From positions 1-63,343 of the forward strand of contig JAEUHE010000014.1 of the NCBI GenBank assembly GCA_016793885.1: DNA of 63,343 nt, written 5' to 3'. The DNA is from Verrucomicrobiales bacterium (GTDB taxonomy: Bacteria; Verrucomicrobiota; Verrucomicrobiia; Limisphaerales; UBA11320). Positions 17,248 through 28,000 of the stretch are shown in pieces. Made by a program: the position numbers and the translations under genes. Numbering within the stretch: the stretch's first letter is position 1; each line of letters begins with the position of its first letter. The notes beneath the pieces were generated by a model. The model made no database searches and was not told where the DNA came from. It was given only the letters and a program-made list of their open reading frames with translations.

Positions 17248-18411
17248 ATGAAGAGTTTCCCACTCCTAGTACTGGGCTGTTGGGTTCTGGCCGGTGGAGG
17301 GTTGGATGCTGCCATCCGCCTGGCCGACGATGGCTACCACGTCTATCCCGGCGACGAAATACAGGAGGCGCTGCAGCAGGCAGCCACGAACCTCATTCAG
17401 AAGGTCGTTCGCGTGCATGAAGGGGAGTACCGACCGAGTAGCAAACGCCAGGCCCTCATCTGGTTTAACAAGATGCATGATGGTATCCGTTTGGAGGCAG
17501 TGGGGAGAGTTACCCTCCTAGCGTCCAATCCGTTGCTGGCGCTGCCCTCGGAACCGGCCTTCCCAGCGGTGGTGAACCACATTGTGTATTTTGGCGACGG
17601 CGTCACCTCGAACACGGTGTTGAGGGGCTTTCGTCTGACGGGGGCGAACGGTTTTGTGACCAAAGCGCAGACCAGGCAGATGGAGCCCAATGTCACGATT
17701 CTCAAGAACTACTTTTTTTATTCCGACGGTGGTGCAGTCAAAGTGTTTGGCCGGTCGTATCCCAGACTTCAGAACCTTGAGATTGTGGATAACTACACCA
17801 GCCCTTGTGGAGCGGGCATTTCAGTTCAACATCAGGGCTTCAGCCAGCAGCCGGTGCTGATTGAGAATTGCGTTTTCTTTCGAAACCGCGCCCAGGGCAC
17901 GGGCTCTGCCGTCGATCTGTTGGCGGGCAGCTCTGCCAGCCTGGTTAATTGCCTATTCGTGGGCAACATCTCCAACACCGGAGAGGATCCGGTGGCCAAG
18001 GCTTCCGGGGAACGGCCCTTCGTGAACAGCGGTGTCATGACCATCTTTTGGAATTCGCATGCCGTGGTGCGCAATTGCACCTTTACGGGTAACCGCAACG
18101 GGGTCGACGACATGGGGGGCGCCAGCCAATATCTCAACTGCATTTTCGCCGACAATCGCCTCGATGCAGGCCTTAAGGGGTATGGTCGCTACGAGTTGGC
18201 GGTGAATGCGGGTGGGAAGGTGTCAGGGTGCGTGTTCAACGGCCTGATTCATGACGTGACCGGCGTGGTAGCGGGGGGTGGAAATGCAACCAACGCTCCA
18301 TCTCCCCGGTTCGATGCCGCTTTTGTCCCTCAAGCCCCCGAATATCAGAAGGCGGGCTACCGTCCCCTCCTGCCGGTTGCTGGCACGCCTGCGCCCGCCG
18401 GCCCGCCTTGA
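17248..18411 (+). CDS. Secreted right-handed beta-helix protein
   Basis: 387 residues from ATG 17248, giving MKSFPLLVLGCWVLAGGGLDA, a signal peptide; an earlier in-frame start at 17161 would bury it. The body is a parallel beta-helix of repeated N-x-hhh-x-N coils: SNTVLRGFRLTGANG, NVTILKNYFFYSDGG, LQNLEIVDNYTSPCGAG, VLIENCVFFRNRAQGTG, SLVNCLFVGN, VVRNCTFTGNRNG, YLNCIFADN, VSGCVFNGL. This fold is shared by pectate lyases and polysaccharide-modifying enzymes. No lyase catalytic Arg/Ca-site pattern can be named with confidence. It ends in a Pro/Ala-rich tail. Convergent with the CRTAC1 gene, 5 bp away. Confidence 0.75.
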   Translation: MKSFPLLVLGCWVLAGGGLDAAIRLADDGYHVYPGDEIQEALQQAATNLIQKVVRVHEGEYRPSSKRQALIWFNKMHDGIRLEAVGRVTLLASNPLLALPSEPAFPAVVNHIVYFGDGVTSNTVLRGFRLTGANGFVTKAQTRQMEPNVTILKNYFFYSDGGAVKVFGRSYPRLQNLEIVDNYTSPCGAGISVQHQGFSQQPVLIENCVFFRNRAQGTGSAVDLLAGSSASLVNCLFVGNISNTGEDPVAKASGERPFVNSGVMTIFWNSHAVVRNCTFTGNRNGVDDMGGASQYLNCIFADNRLDAGLKGYGRYELAVNAGGKVSGCVFNGLIHDVTGVVAGGGNATNAPSPRFDAAFVPQAPEYQKAGYRPLLPVAGTPAPAGPP

Positions 18412-18416
18412 TCGCT

Positions 18417-20405
18417 CTACGGCTCCTCAGCAATAGTCAGCAGAGTGTTCAGCCGTTGTGGTTCCCTCAGAACCTGCTGCTTGCCTGAGGGCCAGGAGAT
18501 CTCGATGCGATCGACTCGAGTGGCTTCGCCCAGCCCGAAGTAGAGCGGCATGGTGCTCTGGGAGAGGTAACCCGATTTGCCATCGTGATAGCGCGTGTAG
18601 ACCTTCGAGCCGCAGTGCACCTTCACCAGGGCACCGAGGGCATCACGATTCGAGCCGCCTTGGCCGGTGGGCCGTCCCACGAGTTTCACGTTCAAGAAAC
18701 GAATCGATTTCTTATCAGCCAAGTTGCTGATCAACACCTGAGGACGGTCGCTCCACTCGCTCGTAACCAGATCTAGATCCCCGTCTGAATCGAGGTCGAT
18801 GGCTGCCGAGGAGCGGGAGCTGGTGGAGCCGACCACCGTTAAGGCCCCACTTTTTTCGAAGCACAGCGGATGCCTTTTGTCCTCGCCTGAGCAATCGAGC
18901 GTAAAAAAGTCTTTCTCAATCCGCTGATCGCGGCGGGGTTCCACTCCCACTACATACTCACTATCCACGAAGCGTTCTCCGCGCTCATTGAGCAGCACGG
19001 AATTGACGGCATAGCGCAACGGGTAGCCCATTCCGGCGGTTACGAAAAGGTCTTCGTATCCGTCCGCGTTTAGGTCGGCGACGCTCACTCCCCAGGGCCA
19101 ATAGGTTTCTGTTCCCAGCTTGGAGGAGATCTCCACGAACTCTCCGCGGCCTTGGTTTCGGTAGAACGCGTTTCCGAGGATGTTGTTGGTCGCGCTTTGC
19201 CAGGCTGCTGGTGTCCATTCGGAAGAGCACCAGGCGTCGCTCTTTTGTTTGTCGAACTGGGGCGACAGATCAAGGTCTCCTGCCTTGATTTGCGCGGAGG
19301 TCATGTCGGAGTGCATGTCCGTGATGTAGAGATCCATCAGGCCATCCAGGTTATAATCGAAGAATTTAACCCCCATGGAGCCCCAGGGAGTTTTGGGAAA
19401 GTAGGCGGCCGTTTTTTCTACGAAGCGCTGGCCCTGGTCGTTTTCATAGTATTTGTCGTCGCCCGACATGCTCAGTACATACAAGTCAGGGTAACCATCC
19501 TGATTCAGGTCACAGAACGTGGCGTCACCGCTCCACCCTCGATGTTCCAGGCCGGTCTTTCGCGAAACATCCTCAAATTTGCCGTTGCCCAAGTTTTGGT
19601 ACAAGACGCTCTGCTCACTTCGTGCGGGAAACTGCCAGCCTTGAAAAGCGTCGGGCCGGGCCAGATAAAAGCCGCCGGGCCCTTTTTCATTCCGGGTATA
19701 GCTGCCGACGTTGGCAACGAACAGATCGAGTAATCCATCCCGGTTGAAATCGAAGAAGGTCGCGCCGGACGAATGGAGCGCCCGGGTCACTTTGAGCCCT
19801 GAACCTTCGGTGATGTCATTGAATCTTCCCTCCCCGAGGTTTTTGAAAAGGATGTTGCCATTTCGCACCGTTGTGACGAATAGATCCGGCCGGCCATCGT
19901 TATCTATGTCCGCAAAGGATGCTGTGACGCTAATCTTGTCCGCCAGTCCGACTCCCGCCCTTTCGGTGATGTTCTCGAATCGTCCGCCTCCCCGGTTTCG
20001 CCACAGCTGGCTGCTCCCTACTTGATTGATGAAATAGAGATCGAGCAGGTCGTCGCCGTCGACGTCGGCCACCGCCAGTCCATTTCCGTGATCATAGTGC
20101 ACGGCCTTGTAGTTCTTGGAGGCGTCGGTCACCGGCGTTTGCTCAAAGCGGATTCCGCTACGTTCGTATTGGTCGCTGAACTGAAAGTCGTGGAAGACCT
20201 GCCATTCTTTCGCGGCCTGGATCTGGCGGATGCGGTTGGTCTCCAGGGCACGGAGAGTGCCTTCCGTCGGGCCCAGCGGGTTCAGGCGGGGTCTTTCGTT
20301 GGTCCCTTCGGCCGCCAGGAGGCGGGCGGAAAGGATCAGCGGGAGGAGGAGGAGGAGGTCCCGGCCCCGGCGGCGGTGACGTAACCTAGCGGGTGTGGTT
20401 TTCAT
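18417..20405 (-). CDS. CRTAC1-family FG-GAP/VCBS repeat protein with ASPIC/UnbV C-terminus
   Basis: Exported beta-propeller protein, 662 residues. Start ATG 20403-20405 overlaps the TGA of the upstream gene as ATGA, supporting this start and translational coupling. An Arg-rich N-terminus and hydrophobic stretch (DLLLLLPLILSARLLAA) form the signal. FG-GAP/VCBS calcium-loop motifs recur: DVDGDDLLDLYF, DIDNDGRPDLFV, DFNRDGLLDLFV, DLNQDGYPDLYV, DYNLDGLMDLYI, DLNADGYEDLFV, DLDSDGDLDLV. The C-terminus (GRPTGQGGSNRDALGALVKVHCG...RVDRIEISWPSGKQQ) is the ASPIC/UnbV domain. Third gene of a three-gene operon. Cell-surface binding role likely, ligand unknown. Confidence 0.85.
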   Translation of the reverse strand: MKTTPARLRHRRRGRDLLLLLPLILSARLLAAEGTNERPRLNPLGPTEGTLRALETNRIRQIQAAKEWQVFHDFQFSDQYERSGIRFEQTPVTDASKNYKAVHYDHGNGLAVADVDGDDLLDLYFINQVGSSQLWRNRGGGRFENITERAGVGLADKISVTASFADIDNDGRPDLFVTTVRNGNILFKNLGEGRFNDITEGSGLKVTRALHSSGATFFDFNRDGLLDLFVANVGSYTRNEKGPGGFYLARPDAFQGWQFPARSEQSVLYQNLGNGKFEDVSRKTGLEHRGWSGDATFCDLNQDGYPDLYVLSMSGDDKYYENDQGQRFVEKTAAYFPKTPWGSMGVKFFDYNLDGLMDLYITDMHSDMTSAQIKAGDLDLSPQFDKQKSDAWCSSEWTPAAWQSATNNILGNAFYRNQGRGEFVEISSKLGTETYWPWGVSVADLNADGYEDLFVTAGMGYPLRYAVNSVLLNERGERFVDSEYVVGVEPRRDQRIEKDFFTLDCSGEDKRHPLCFEKSGALTVVGSTSSRSSAAIDLDSDGDLDLVTSEWSDRPQVLISNLADKKSIRFLNVKLVGRPTGQGGSNRDALGALVKVHCGSKVYTRYHDGKSGYLSQSTMPLYFGLGEATRVDRIEISWPSGKQQVLREPQRLNTLLTIAEEP

Positions 20406-21235
20406 GGGAGGAGTGGGTTGGGCCGGGTGGGCGGAGGTTTGATCGGGCTGAGGGCGACTCGGAAGCCGACGAAATGGATGCCATTGGAGGGTGACATCAT
20501 GAATCGGTTGGCCGAGCGGGCGAATTCCAGATCCTGATTCCATCCTCCTCCTTTGAAAACCTTGTATTTACCGGAGTCCGGTCCAACGGGGTCGGTCAGT
20601 GGCGCCGGAGGGTAAGGCTCGAACCAATCTGAGCACCACTCCCATACGTTGCCATGCATGTCGTGAAGGCCCCAGGCATTGGGTAGCTTCAAACCTACGG
20701 GATGCGTGATCGCATCGCTGTTCTCGGCGGTCCAGGCATACTTCTCCGCAACGCCCGGCTCCTCGCTGAAGCTGAACCGATTCGTTGAGCCGGCCAGACA
20801 AGCATATTCCCACTCCGCTTCCGTGGGTAAGCGGTATTCGTAGTTCGCCGGGAGCCGGCCCGCGGCGCGTTCGCGTTGAGTGATTGCGCTGCAGTAGCTA
20901 TTGGCCGCGAGCAGAGTCACCTTTTCGACCGGCCGGTTGGAATCGCCGGTGAAATGGCTTGGGTTGTTGGTGAGCACCGAGGCGAACTCCCATTGAGTAA
21001 CTTCGTATTTTGCCATCCAGAAGTCGTGGGTGATCGTGACCGGAAACTTTAGGCGGGTGAACGTGCCGGCCTTGATGGGGACCATGTTGGTGGTCGGCGT
21101 CAACTTGATCTCCGTTTTGGTGGTGGGTGATGAAGTGTTTCGGTCGCAGCCTGATTGGGACAAAAGCACCAAAGCGGCCCAGGCCAGCTGGATTGAGAGG
21201 TGTGCCAGTCGTGAAGATGAACTAGGGCTTTTCAT
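20402..21235 (-). CDS. SUMF1/FGE-fold lipoprotein, probably without oxidase activity
   Basis: 277 residues from ATG 21233-21235, giving a lipoprotein signal MKSPSSSSRLAHLSIQLAWAALVLLSQSGC; it overlaps the upstream gene end by 14 nt. The rest is a formylglycine-generating-enzyme-like domain: MVPIKAGTFTRLKF, FWMAKYEVTQWEFASV, YEYRLPTEAEWEYACLAG, NAWGLHDMHGNVWEWCSDWF, KVFKGGGWNQD, and ending VGFRVAL. The paired active-site cysteines of true FGEs near the end (GFRC type) are absent, so sulfatase activation is unlikely. Membrane-anchored, it probably binds or presents something between the two flanking CRTAC1 proteins. No sulfatase gene is nearby. Confidence 0.83.
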   Translation of the reverse strand: MKSPSSSSRLAHLSIQLAWAALVLLSQSGCDRNTSSPTTKTEIKLTPTTNMVPIKAGTFTRLKFPVTITHDFWMAKYEVTQWEFASVLTNNPSHFTGDSNRPVEKVTLLAANSYCSAITQRERAAGRLPANYEYRLPTEAEWEYACLAGSTNRFSFSEEPGVAEKYAWTAENSDAITHPVGLKLPNAWGLHDMHGNVWEWCSDWFEPYPPAPLTDPVGPDSGKYKVFKGGGWNQDLEFARSANRFMMSPSNGIHFVGFRVALSPIKPPPTRPNPLLP

Positions 21236-24200
21236 GAGAGAACCGGATGCGGAGGAGTGGCTCATTGCTGGGAACCGGAATCGTGCGTTGTTCGCCGGTC
21301 GGCCACTGAACCCACACCGCGACCGGGGTTTCCTGGAGGCCCAGCACCTGATGCGCGGCATCTTGTGATCGATAACCGGAGCCAGCGCTGACCAATCGAC
21401 AAGGGCCCTTTCGGTCGTTCGCATAGACCATTCGCAATCGTGCGCCGATCGCATCGGGATTGGATGGGCCGCCTTGGAGTGCGACGTGCAGCCCTGGTTT
21501 GGCCCGGCGGTTGACGTAGAGCATGGTCGGCCGGTTGTTTTGAGACACCGCTAGATCCACCCGGCCATCGTGATTGAAGTCGACCAGCGCCGCCCCGCGC
21601 TGTTCGCCGAAGATCCGGATTCCAGAGATGGCGGCATCCAGTGCTTTGAACGATCCGTCCCCATCCCCTTTAAGCCAGAGGCCGAAGCCAGCATCGTCTC
21701 GAGTGAGGTCGGTCGACGTTCCAAAGAAGTTCTGGCTCACAAAGAGATCCTCAATGCCGTCGCCATCGGCGTCGCCAGTGTTGATCGAGAAGACGGGGGC
21801 CATCTGAGCCTCCCGGGGAAGAGGCAAGGCTTTGAACCGGCCACCCCGATTCAGAAACACCATTGACCTGAGTTCGGTCGCCTCAAGGTGCTGGCACTTC
21901 TCGAAGGTAGCGCCGAGCAACTCGGGGACAGTGGCTTGGCCATAGGCGTCGTAAGTGGGAAAGTTGGCGGCAACGCTGGGATAGCCTCGGGCGAGCCAGT
22001 TGCGGTCGTGGATGGGTAGCCAGTTGGATCCGGATCGCCAGGCTTCGAGCATTTGAACGAGCCCGTCGCCGTTCCAATCCCCATAGAACAGGCGAAAGGT
22101 CGTCGGCTGATAAAGCTCATACACGGTGTTCCGTCCCCAGTTACCCGCGGCAAGATCGAGTCGGCCATCCCCATCGAAATCTCCCACCGTGACGCTCGTC
22201 CACCAGCCGGTGAGGTCGCTCAGACCCCAGTCAGCGGTGGTTTCGGTGAAGCGCCCCTGCTGGTTTCGGAAGACGCGCACAGGGCCCCACTGCGTGGCTA
22301 GCGCCAAATCCAGAGCGCCATCCCCGTCCAGGTCAGCGAACGTGGCGCCGCTTACCAAACCGAGTTGCTTGAAGGGCACGCTCGCCGGTTCGCTGATCGC
22401 CAGCTTGCCCGCCTCATTCAACCAGAGGCTGGACGAGACTGGCTCGGGGAAGTGGCCGGGTCGGAAGCGGCCCCCCACAAATAGATCCAAATCGCCGTCA
22501 CCATCGACGTCCGCCGCGGCCATGGGGCCGGGGGTGTTCTGGTCGATGAAGCTGCGCTGCGCATTCGAGTTGGAGGTTGAGAGCGAGAGTTGGGTGACGG
22601 ATAATGTCAGTAGCTCGGACTTTGAACCGGGAGACATTTCCTGCGGTCCCTCGGTCACTAGCAGGCTTCGATCCCCAGGGCTCCTCGACATTCCCAGGAC
22701 CGCGGTCTGGCCTCCTGGACTAAGTGGCGCACCCTCCCATCTTTGAAAGGAGCGGCCCTCCAGGTTGCGATAGGCACCGAGACTTCCTCCGCGTCCAGCG
22801 GCCGAAACCAAGTCCTCCCACCCATCGCCATCCAGATCATACCAGGCTAGGCCAGGACCTAGTTTGCTGAGACGGTGGGGCAGTAGGGCTTGGATGGACC
22901 AATCGTCAAAACCCGTTTCTGTATGCACATGTCCCAACTGGGAGCTGACATCCTCGAAGAGGGGATATGGTTGAGGAATGGGGTTGGGCTGGTGTGGGTC
23001 GGTCCCAGTTGCCGCAGGCTGCTGAATCTCGTAAATGCGGTTGCTGAGAATATTTTCCAGGCGGGTCTTGGCGCCGTTACGCCAGGTGACCTCCAGCGAC
23101 ATGGGCCGGGTCGCATCGGGATCCACGGCGAACACGCGGGTGGCTTGATCCCCGGCCAAATACCTACCTCCGCAAATCATCTCCTGCGACTGCGTCAATC
23201 TGCCGCCCTGCAGCCGGACCTTGGCCCCCACTCCCTCGGTGTTTCCCGAGCCCCCCCTGAGTCGCACCGCGATCCGGCCGGCGGGAGCGTTGTTCTGATA
23301 AACAGTCACCGCCTCGTTGAGATTATTGACGATGACATCCAGATCACCGTCGTTGTCGAGATCTCCCTGGGCCATGCCGTAGGAAACTGCCAAGTGGTCG
23401 AACCCCCATTCCCGGCCCATGGACTTGAACAGGCCATCGCCTTGGTTTTGGAAAGCAGCGTTGCGGGTGTGGGATCGCGGGTGCAGGCGCATGGAGCGCT
23501 TGAGGTCCTCTGGATTCCGGCGACGCTGCGGATCCTTGATCTCGTTGCTGCTGTCCTGATCCATCACATCGAACTCAAACCCATTGGTGATCAGCAGATC
23601 CTCAAAACCGTCCAGGTCGACATCCATGAAGATCGGAGACCAGGTCCAGTCGGATGCCGCCACTCCGGCCATGAACGCCGCTTCCACAAAGAAACCCTCA
23701 GCCCTTCCGAAGTAGAGCGTGTTGCGATTGTATTGTGGCCTTTCCTCCGGCCGCTCGGCGTCGATGGGATTGGGCCGGTCGCGAACCAGTTGAGTCATCC
23801 GCCTTCGGTGCTCTCGTGACAACATATCCACCACGATGAAGTCGTCGAATCCATCGCGGTCCAGGTCAGCGAAATCCACGCCCATCGAGGAGCGGCTGGT
23901 GTGCCTGAGTTTCGAGGTGGCGAGTGCCCTGAAGGTGCCCTTGCCGGAGTTGATCCAGATGCGGTCCGGAGAAGTGTTGTCATTGCACACATAAAGATCC
24001 GGGCTGCCATCGCCGTCGATATCCCGGAACATCGCCGCCAAGCCCCAGTCGCGAAACGGCGTCAGCGGCTTTCCGGTTTCGTCCGAATACATGCCCGGCT
24101 CGGTGTGGATGGCGGTAAAGCGTCCCTGGCCGTCGTTGCGATACAGGGCGTGCACCTCCGGTAGTTCCCGAACTTTGCCGTCCGGCAGCGCTTCAAAGCG

Positions 24201-24920
24201 GTCGCGCCAGCGAGGCAGGCGGGTGGATTCTCCATTGACCTTCGTGACCTCCCATCGATCGCCCTTCCTCGCCACGGCAAACCGGGTGGTTGGATCAGCC
24301 AGGTGCATGTAGTCGATGAAGTGGGTGCAGTATAGGTCCAGGTCTCCGTCCCCATCAATATCCGCCAGTGTCATCGAGGTCGCGGAGGCATTCGTGGAGA
24401 GCCCGGAGCCCTTCACCTCTGACCACCGCGCCTTGCCATCGTTTAGAAACAGCCGGGTTCCGACGCCGATGCTGTTCACCAGCAGGTCGAGGTCGTTGTC
24501 GCCATCCACGTCCGCGAAGGTTGCCCCGGTGGAGAGTTGAGTTGGGCAGGAAGCTTCCTGGAGTGGGATTTCCTCAAACCGCCAGTTTCCGAGATTGCGG
24601 TAGAGGCGGTTCGGGTTTTGCAATCCGCAGAGGTAGACATCCTGCCATCCGTCGCCGTCGACGTCCCCGATCGCCAGGCCGGCGCCGTTGTGCGCGACGG
24701 CATTCGTCAGATAGAGATCACCGCGCAGCTCGTTGGTGAAGGTGATCCCAGTTCGGGTGGGGGGCTCCGATGTGAAGCCGATCTTGCCCGCGGGATTGGG
24801 CCGCACCTCCATCAGCCGATGGCCTGGGCCTTCGACCCATGGAAGCGCACCGATCGCCTGAGCGCCTAAGCTCAAGTACACCAGGAGGGCAAAATGATGC
24901 AGATATCCGGCCGACATCAT
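21222..24920 (-). CDS. Large CRTAC1/VCBS repeat protein with two ASPIC/UnbV domains
   Basis: 1232 residues, signal peptide MMSAGYLHHFALLVYLSLGAQAIG. At least a dozen FG-GAP/VCBS calcium loops are visible (DVDGDGWQDVYL, DVDGDNDLDLLV, DIDGDGDLDLYC, DLDRDGFDDFIV, DVDLDGFEDLLI, DLDNDGDLDVIV, DLDGDGWEDLVS, DVDGDGDLDLFV, DFDGDGRLDLAA). An ASPIC/UnbV domain sits mid-protein (VRLRGGSGNTEGVGAKVRLQGG) and another at the C-terminus (VALQGGPSNPDAIGARLRMV...VWVQWPTGEQR), so the protein looks like a tandem fusion of two CRTAC1 units. First gene of the operon; its end overlaps the SUMF1-like gene. Exported, calcium-binding, probably surface-located. Confidence 0.87.
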   Translation of the reverse strand: MMSAGYLHHFALLVYLSLGAQAIGALPWVEGPGHRLMEVRPNPAGKIGFTSEPPTRTGITFTNELRGDLYLTNAVAHNGAGLAIGDVDGDGWQDVYLCGLQNPNRLYRNLGNWRFEEIPLQEASCPTQLSTGATFADVDGDNDLDLLVNSIGVGTRLFLNDGKARWSEVKGSGLSTNASATSMTLADIDGDGDLDLYCTHFIDYMHLADPTTRFAVARKGDRWEVTKVNGESTRLPRWRDRFEALPDGKVRELPEVHALYRNDGQGRFTAIHTEPGMYSDETGKPLTPFRDWGLAAMFRDIDGDGSPDLYVCNDNTSPDRIWINSGKGTFRALATSKLRHTSRSSMGVDFADLDRDGFDDFIVVDMLSREHRRRMTQLVRDRPNPIDAERPEERPQYNRNTLYFGRAEGFFVEAAFMAGVAASDWTWSPIFMDVDLDGFEDLLITNGFEFDVMDQDSSNEIKDPQRRRNPEDLKRSMRLHPRSHTRNAAFQNQGDGLFKSMGREWGFDHLAVSYGMAQGDLDNDGDLDVIVNNLNEAVTVYQNNAPAGRIAVRLRGGSGNTEGVGAKVRLQGGRLTQSQEMICGGRYLAGDQATRVFAVDPDATRPMSLEVTWRNGAKTRLENILSNRIYEIQQPAATGTDPHQPNPIPQPYPLFEDVSSQLGHVHTETGFDDWSIQALLPHRLSKLGPGLAWYDLDGDGWEDLVSAAGRGGSLGAYRNLEGRSFQRWEGAPLSPGGQTAVLGMSRSPGDRSLLVTEGPQEMSPGSKSELLTLSVTQLSLSTSNSNAQRSFIDQNTPGPMAAADVDGDGDLDLFVGGRFRPGHFPEPVSSSLWLNEAGKLAISEPASVPFKQLGLVSGATFADLDGDGALDLALATQWGPVRVFRNQQGRFTETTADWGLSDLTGWWTSVTVGDFDGDGRLDLAAGNWGRNTVYELYQPTTFRLFYGDWNGDGLVQMLEAWRSGSNWLPIHDRNWLARGYPSVAANFPTYDAYGQATVPELLGATFEKCQHLEATELRSMVFLNRGGRFKALPLPREAQMAPVFSINTGDADGDGIEDLFVSQNFFGTSTDLTRDDAGFGLWLKGDGDGSFKALDAAISGIRIFGEQRGAALVDFNHDGRVDLAVSQNNRPTMLYVNRRAKPGLHVALQGGPSNPDAIGARLRMVYANDRKGPCRLVSAGSGYRSQDAAHQVLGLQETPVAVWVQWPTGEQRTIPVPSNEPLLRIRFSHEKP

Positions 24921-25051
24921 CAGTAAAGCAGATCAGAAGTCTCGACCTTGTCAATGACTCGCATCACCACGGCTGGAGCTGTTTGTGGCTGACTCTTCAG
25001 GGGTTCACTCATTATTCACTATGTTCACCATGAAACAGACATCGGCGGATT

Positions 25052-28000
25052 CTAGGGGAGCTCCAGTAGGCGGTAATAGCGGGCCTGACCCGGGATCAAC
25101 GTGTCCGAGAAGATGATCTGCTCCTGGACCGCCAGCTGGTCCTCGACTCGGCTCCAGGTGGCTCCGACCAAGGTTTGGCTTTGTTGCAGTTGGTAAGTTC
25201 TTCCGACGATGCCGCGGGTGTGGATGCTCACTCGGTCCCCTGAGGCGAAGATCTGACTGACCAGTAGCTTTTCGTTGGATCCGCCCACCGTGACGGAATA
25301 GGTGTAGACGGAGGTCAGGAAGGGAACTCCGTTGTCCCGGGCTTGAACGGTGAGCTGGACCGCTCCTCGTTGGCTTTCGGCTGGCTGCCATCGGACCACC
25401 CCCGTCGACCGATCGATGCTGACTCCATCGGGCGCTCCGGGCAACAGTGAGAAGGTGAGTTCCTGGGGTGGAATGTCGCCATCGGTAGCGGTGGCGAAGG
25501 TCAGCAGTTGTCCAACTTGGGTGTATTGAGAGCGGGGATTGAAGATGGGGGGGCTGTTGACTTCATCGACCATTACCTGGAACTGAGTCGTGGCGCTCAG
25601 CGGTGGATTTCCGGAGTCGGTCACACGCACCGCCAGATTGAACTGTCCGGGGCCTTGGTCTTCCCGGATCCGCCAGCGAAAGCGTCCGTCAGGCAGAATG
25701 CTGGCCCCGGAGGGCGCTCCGGGCTCGAGCGAGAAGATGAGGCTCGATGGGGGTGTTTCTCCATCGGTCGCAGTCGCGGTGAATGAAAGCCTGGTGTTCT
25801 CGTTCAGCCTCCGGCTGGGGATGGCCTGTATTTTCGGAAGCGTGTTGTTGGACTGGTTGGCTTGGTTCGCCCGGCGCGGGGTTGGATCCGACATGAAAAC
25901 GAGGTCGGCGGCTCCGTCGGGAAAACGCCCCTGGCTAATATCATTGGTTTGCCCGCCGTAGGTGACAAGATCGATGGTTCTGCCATCCGGTCCGAGCAGC
26001 GCGATGATCCCGCCTCGTTTGCTCAGGTTGAAGCTGGCATGCAGGTCGAGATCGGCAGGGTTGGGCGGTGGGGAGAGTTTGTCCGCCCACACCAGCAGAT
26101 GGCCTCCCGGGGGGATGAGGGTGTCCGATGGAATCCTGTATTGAGTGCGATTGCTGAGGTTGTCGGTGAGATAGAACCCGGAAAGGTCTGCCGTGGTCTC
26201 GGCCGGGTTGTAGAGTTCGAACCAATCGTGAAATTTGCCGTCGCCTGGATCTGGAATGAACCCCTCATTGTCCGCCATCCACTCATTGATCTGGACCGCC
26301 GAAGGAGTTCCATCGTTGGTGTTCCCCGGGGTGACTTGGGTGAAGCGCTGCCGATAGAATGGCTGGCCGTCCGGGAACGAACCGTAGGACTGGTCTGGTC
26401 CCAGGCGGCGATAGTTCAAATAATCCACGATTTGAGGCGTGCCGGCGATGGATCGTACCAGCGCGATCGAGCCATTCGTTAAAGAAAGGGAAAAGCTCGT
26501 GTGGAAGACGGTTTCGTTTCCGGCCTCTGGTTCGCCATCGGCCCAGACCTTGAGAAATTCCTTGGGCTGGATGATCGCTGAAGCAGGGAATCGCCAGCTC
26601 TGCAGCTGGGCATAGTCGTCCGTCAGGAAGTAGTCGGCCAGGCTGATGGGTTTGCTTCCCGCATTGTAAAGTTCCAGCCATCCATCACGGTCGCCTTGGT
26701 TGTCTGAAATCCCGTTTACATTGTAGGGGAGTACCTCATTCAACCAAAGTTCGTCATATTCGGGCAAGGTGGCGGAGACATTGTTCGCCACTCCGGGGGT
26801 GGCAAAGACGGGTGCCAGGACGCGCTGAATCAGGAAGGGGGCCGTGGATAAAGTTCGAGCCACCACCGCGACGCCGTTGCTGGAGGGCAGATACCAAAAG
26901 GTAAGGGTGTAACGGTTGGTGGCAAAGGGCGAAACCTCCTGCCAAATGGCTTGATTGGTGTTGCCGTTCAGCGGGAAGCCCGCGGTGCTGATGAGGTGGA
27001 GACTGGAAGAACCTGAGCGGGCCACCGCTGTGCTCCGCCCCGATTGAGTCAGGTTGGTGCCCACGCCCCAGGTTCCCGCCAAGGGAGACTCAAAGTCGCC
27101 GTTGATCACCAGTTCCTTTCCGTCCGGTCCGGTAAGCGACACATCGTCCACATAAGCCTCCCCGGCGGAGGTGAGATAGAGAAGGATGCGGGGACTGCGA
27201 TTCGTGGCCGTCAGTGTGGCTTTGATCCAGCCACGCTCAGCGGCGCTGCCCCAATTGCTGACGCGACTATTGTCCTTGGTGGCATCGATGAGCTGCAGCG
27301 ACGATCCCGATCCGTTCGCGGTCTGGGGCCACGGCAGCGTCGGTTCATAGCGCACCCGGTCGACGACGATGTCCCGGTCCGGCGTGGGGCCCGGCTTCAC
27401 CAGGCTGACGACTTCACCGTCATCCGAAAGTCCGCCCTCATATTCACCGAACACCGGCGCCTCCAAACCGAAGGCCCGGCCGAGGCCGACACGATCACGC
27501 GCCAGAACCAGGTGCTGCCCCCGGTTGATCACGCTCCCGGTCGGAAACGTGTAGCCAACGCCATCGAGGCGCCAGCCGGACAGGTCGACAGCTCGGTTGG
27601 TGGAGGTGTTGAACAATTCGAGGTAAGCCGCGTTGGGCAGGGCGGGATTGTAGTGGATCTCGTTGATCACCACCACACCGCGGGGGTCTAATTCGCTCAG
27701 GGTGCGGGTGATGCTCACAGCCAGGTTCATCCCTGGGATTCTGGCACCCTCCAAGTCGAGGGCTTCGAGGGCCAGGTGATTGTCCCCGGGGGTGAGCGGT
27801 ACGATGATCCTCCAGGTGGTCACGTAGCTGGAGTCCGTGATCCTGCTCGTCGGGTTCACCCAAGCCAGTGGATACTGAACCCCGTTCACGACTACTGTCT
27901 TTACGTCCAAAGGTGCTGAGCCGGTCAGCACAGCGACATCCGAGTTCGTGGTGTAGTTAGCCGATCCAAGCAGGGTGAAGTTGGTGGCATATTTCCTCAC

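Noticed and set aside
20402..21235. Active formylglycine-generating enzyme
   Set aside because: The paired catalytic cysteines near the C-terminus are absent and no sulfatase gene is nearby.
22890..23819. 309-residue plus-strand frame
   Set aside because: Antisense to FG-GAP repeats; the repeated calcium loops create open antisense frames.
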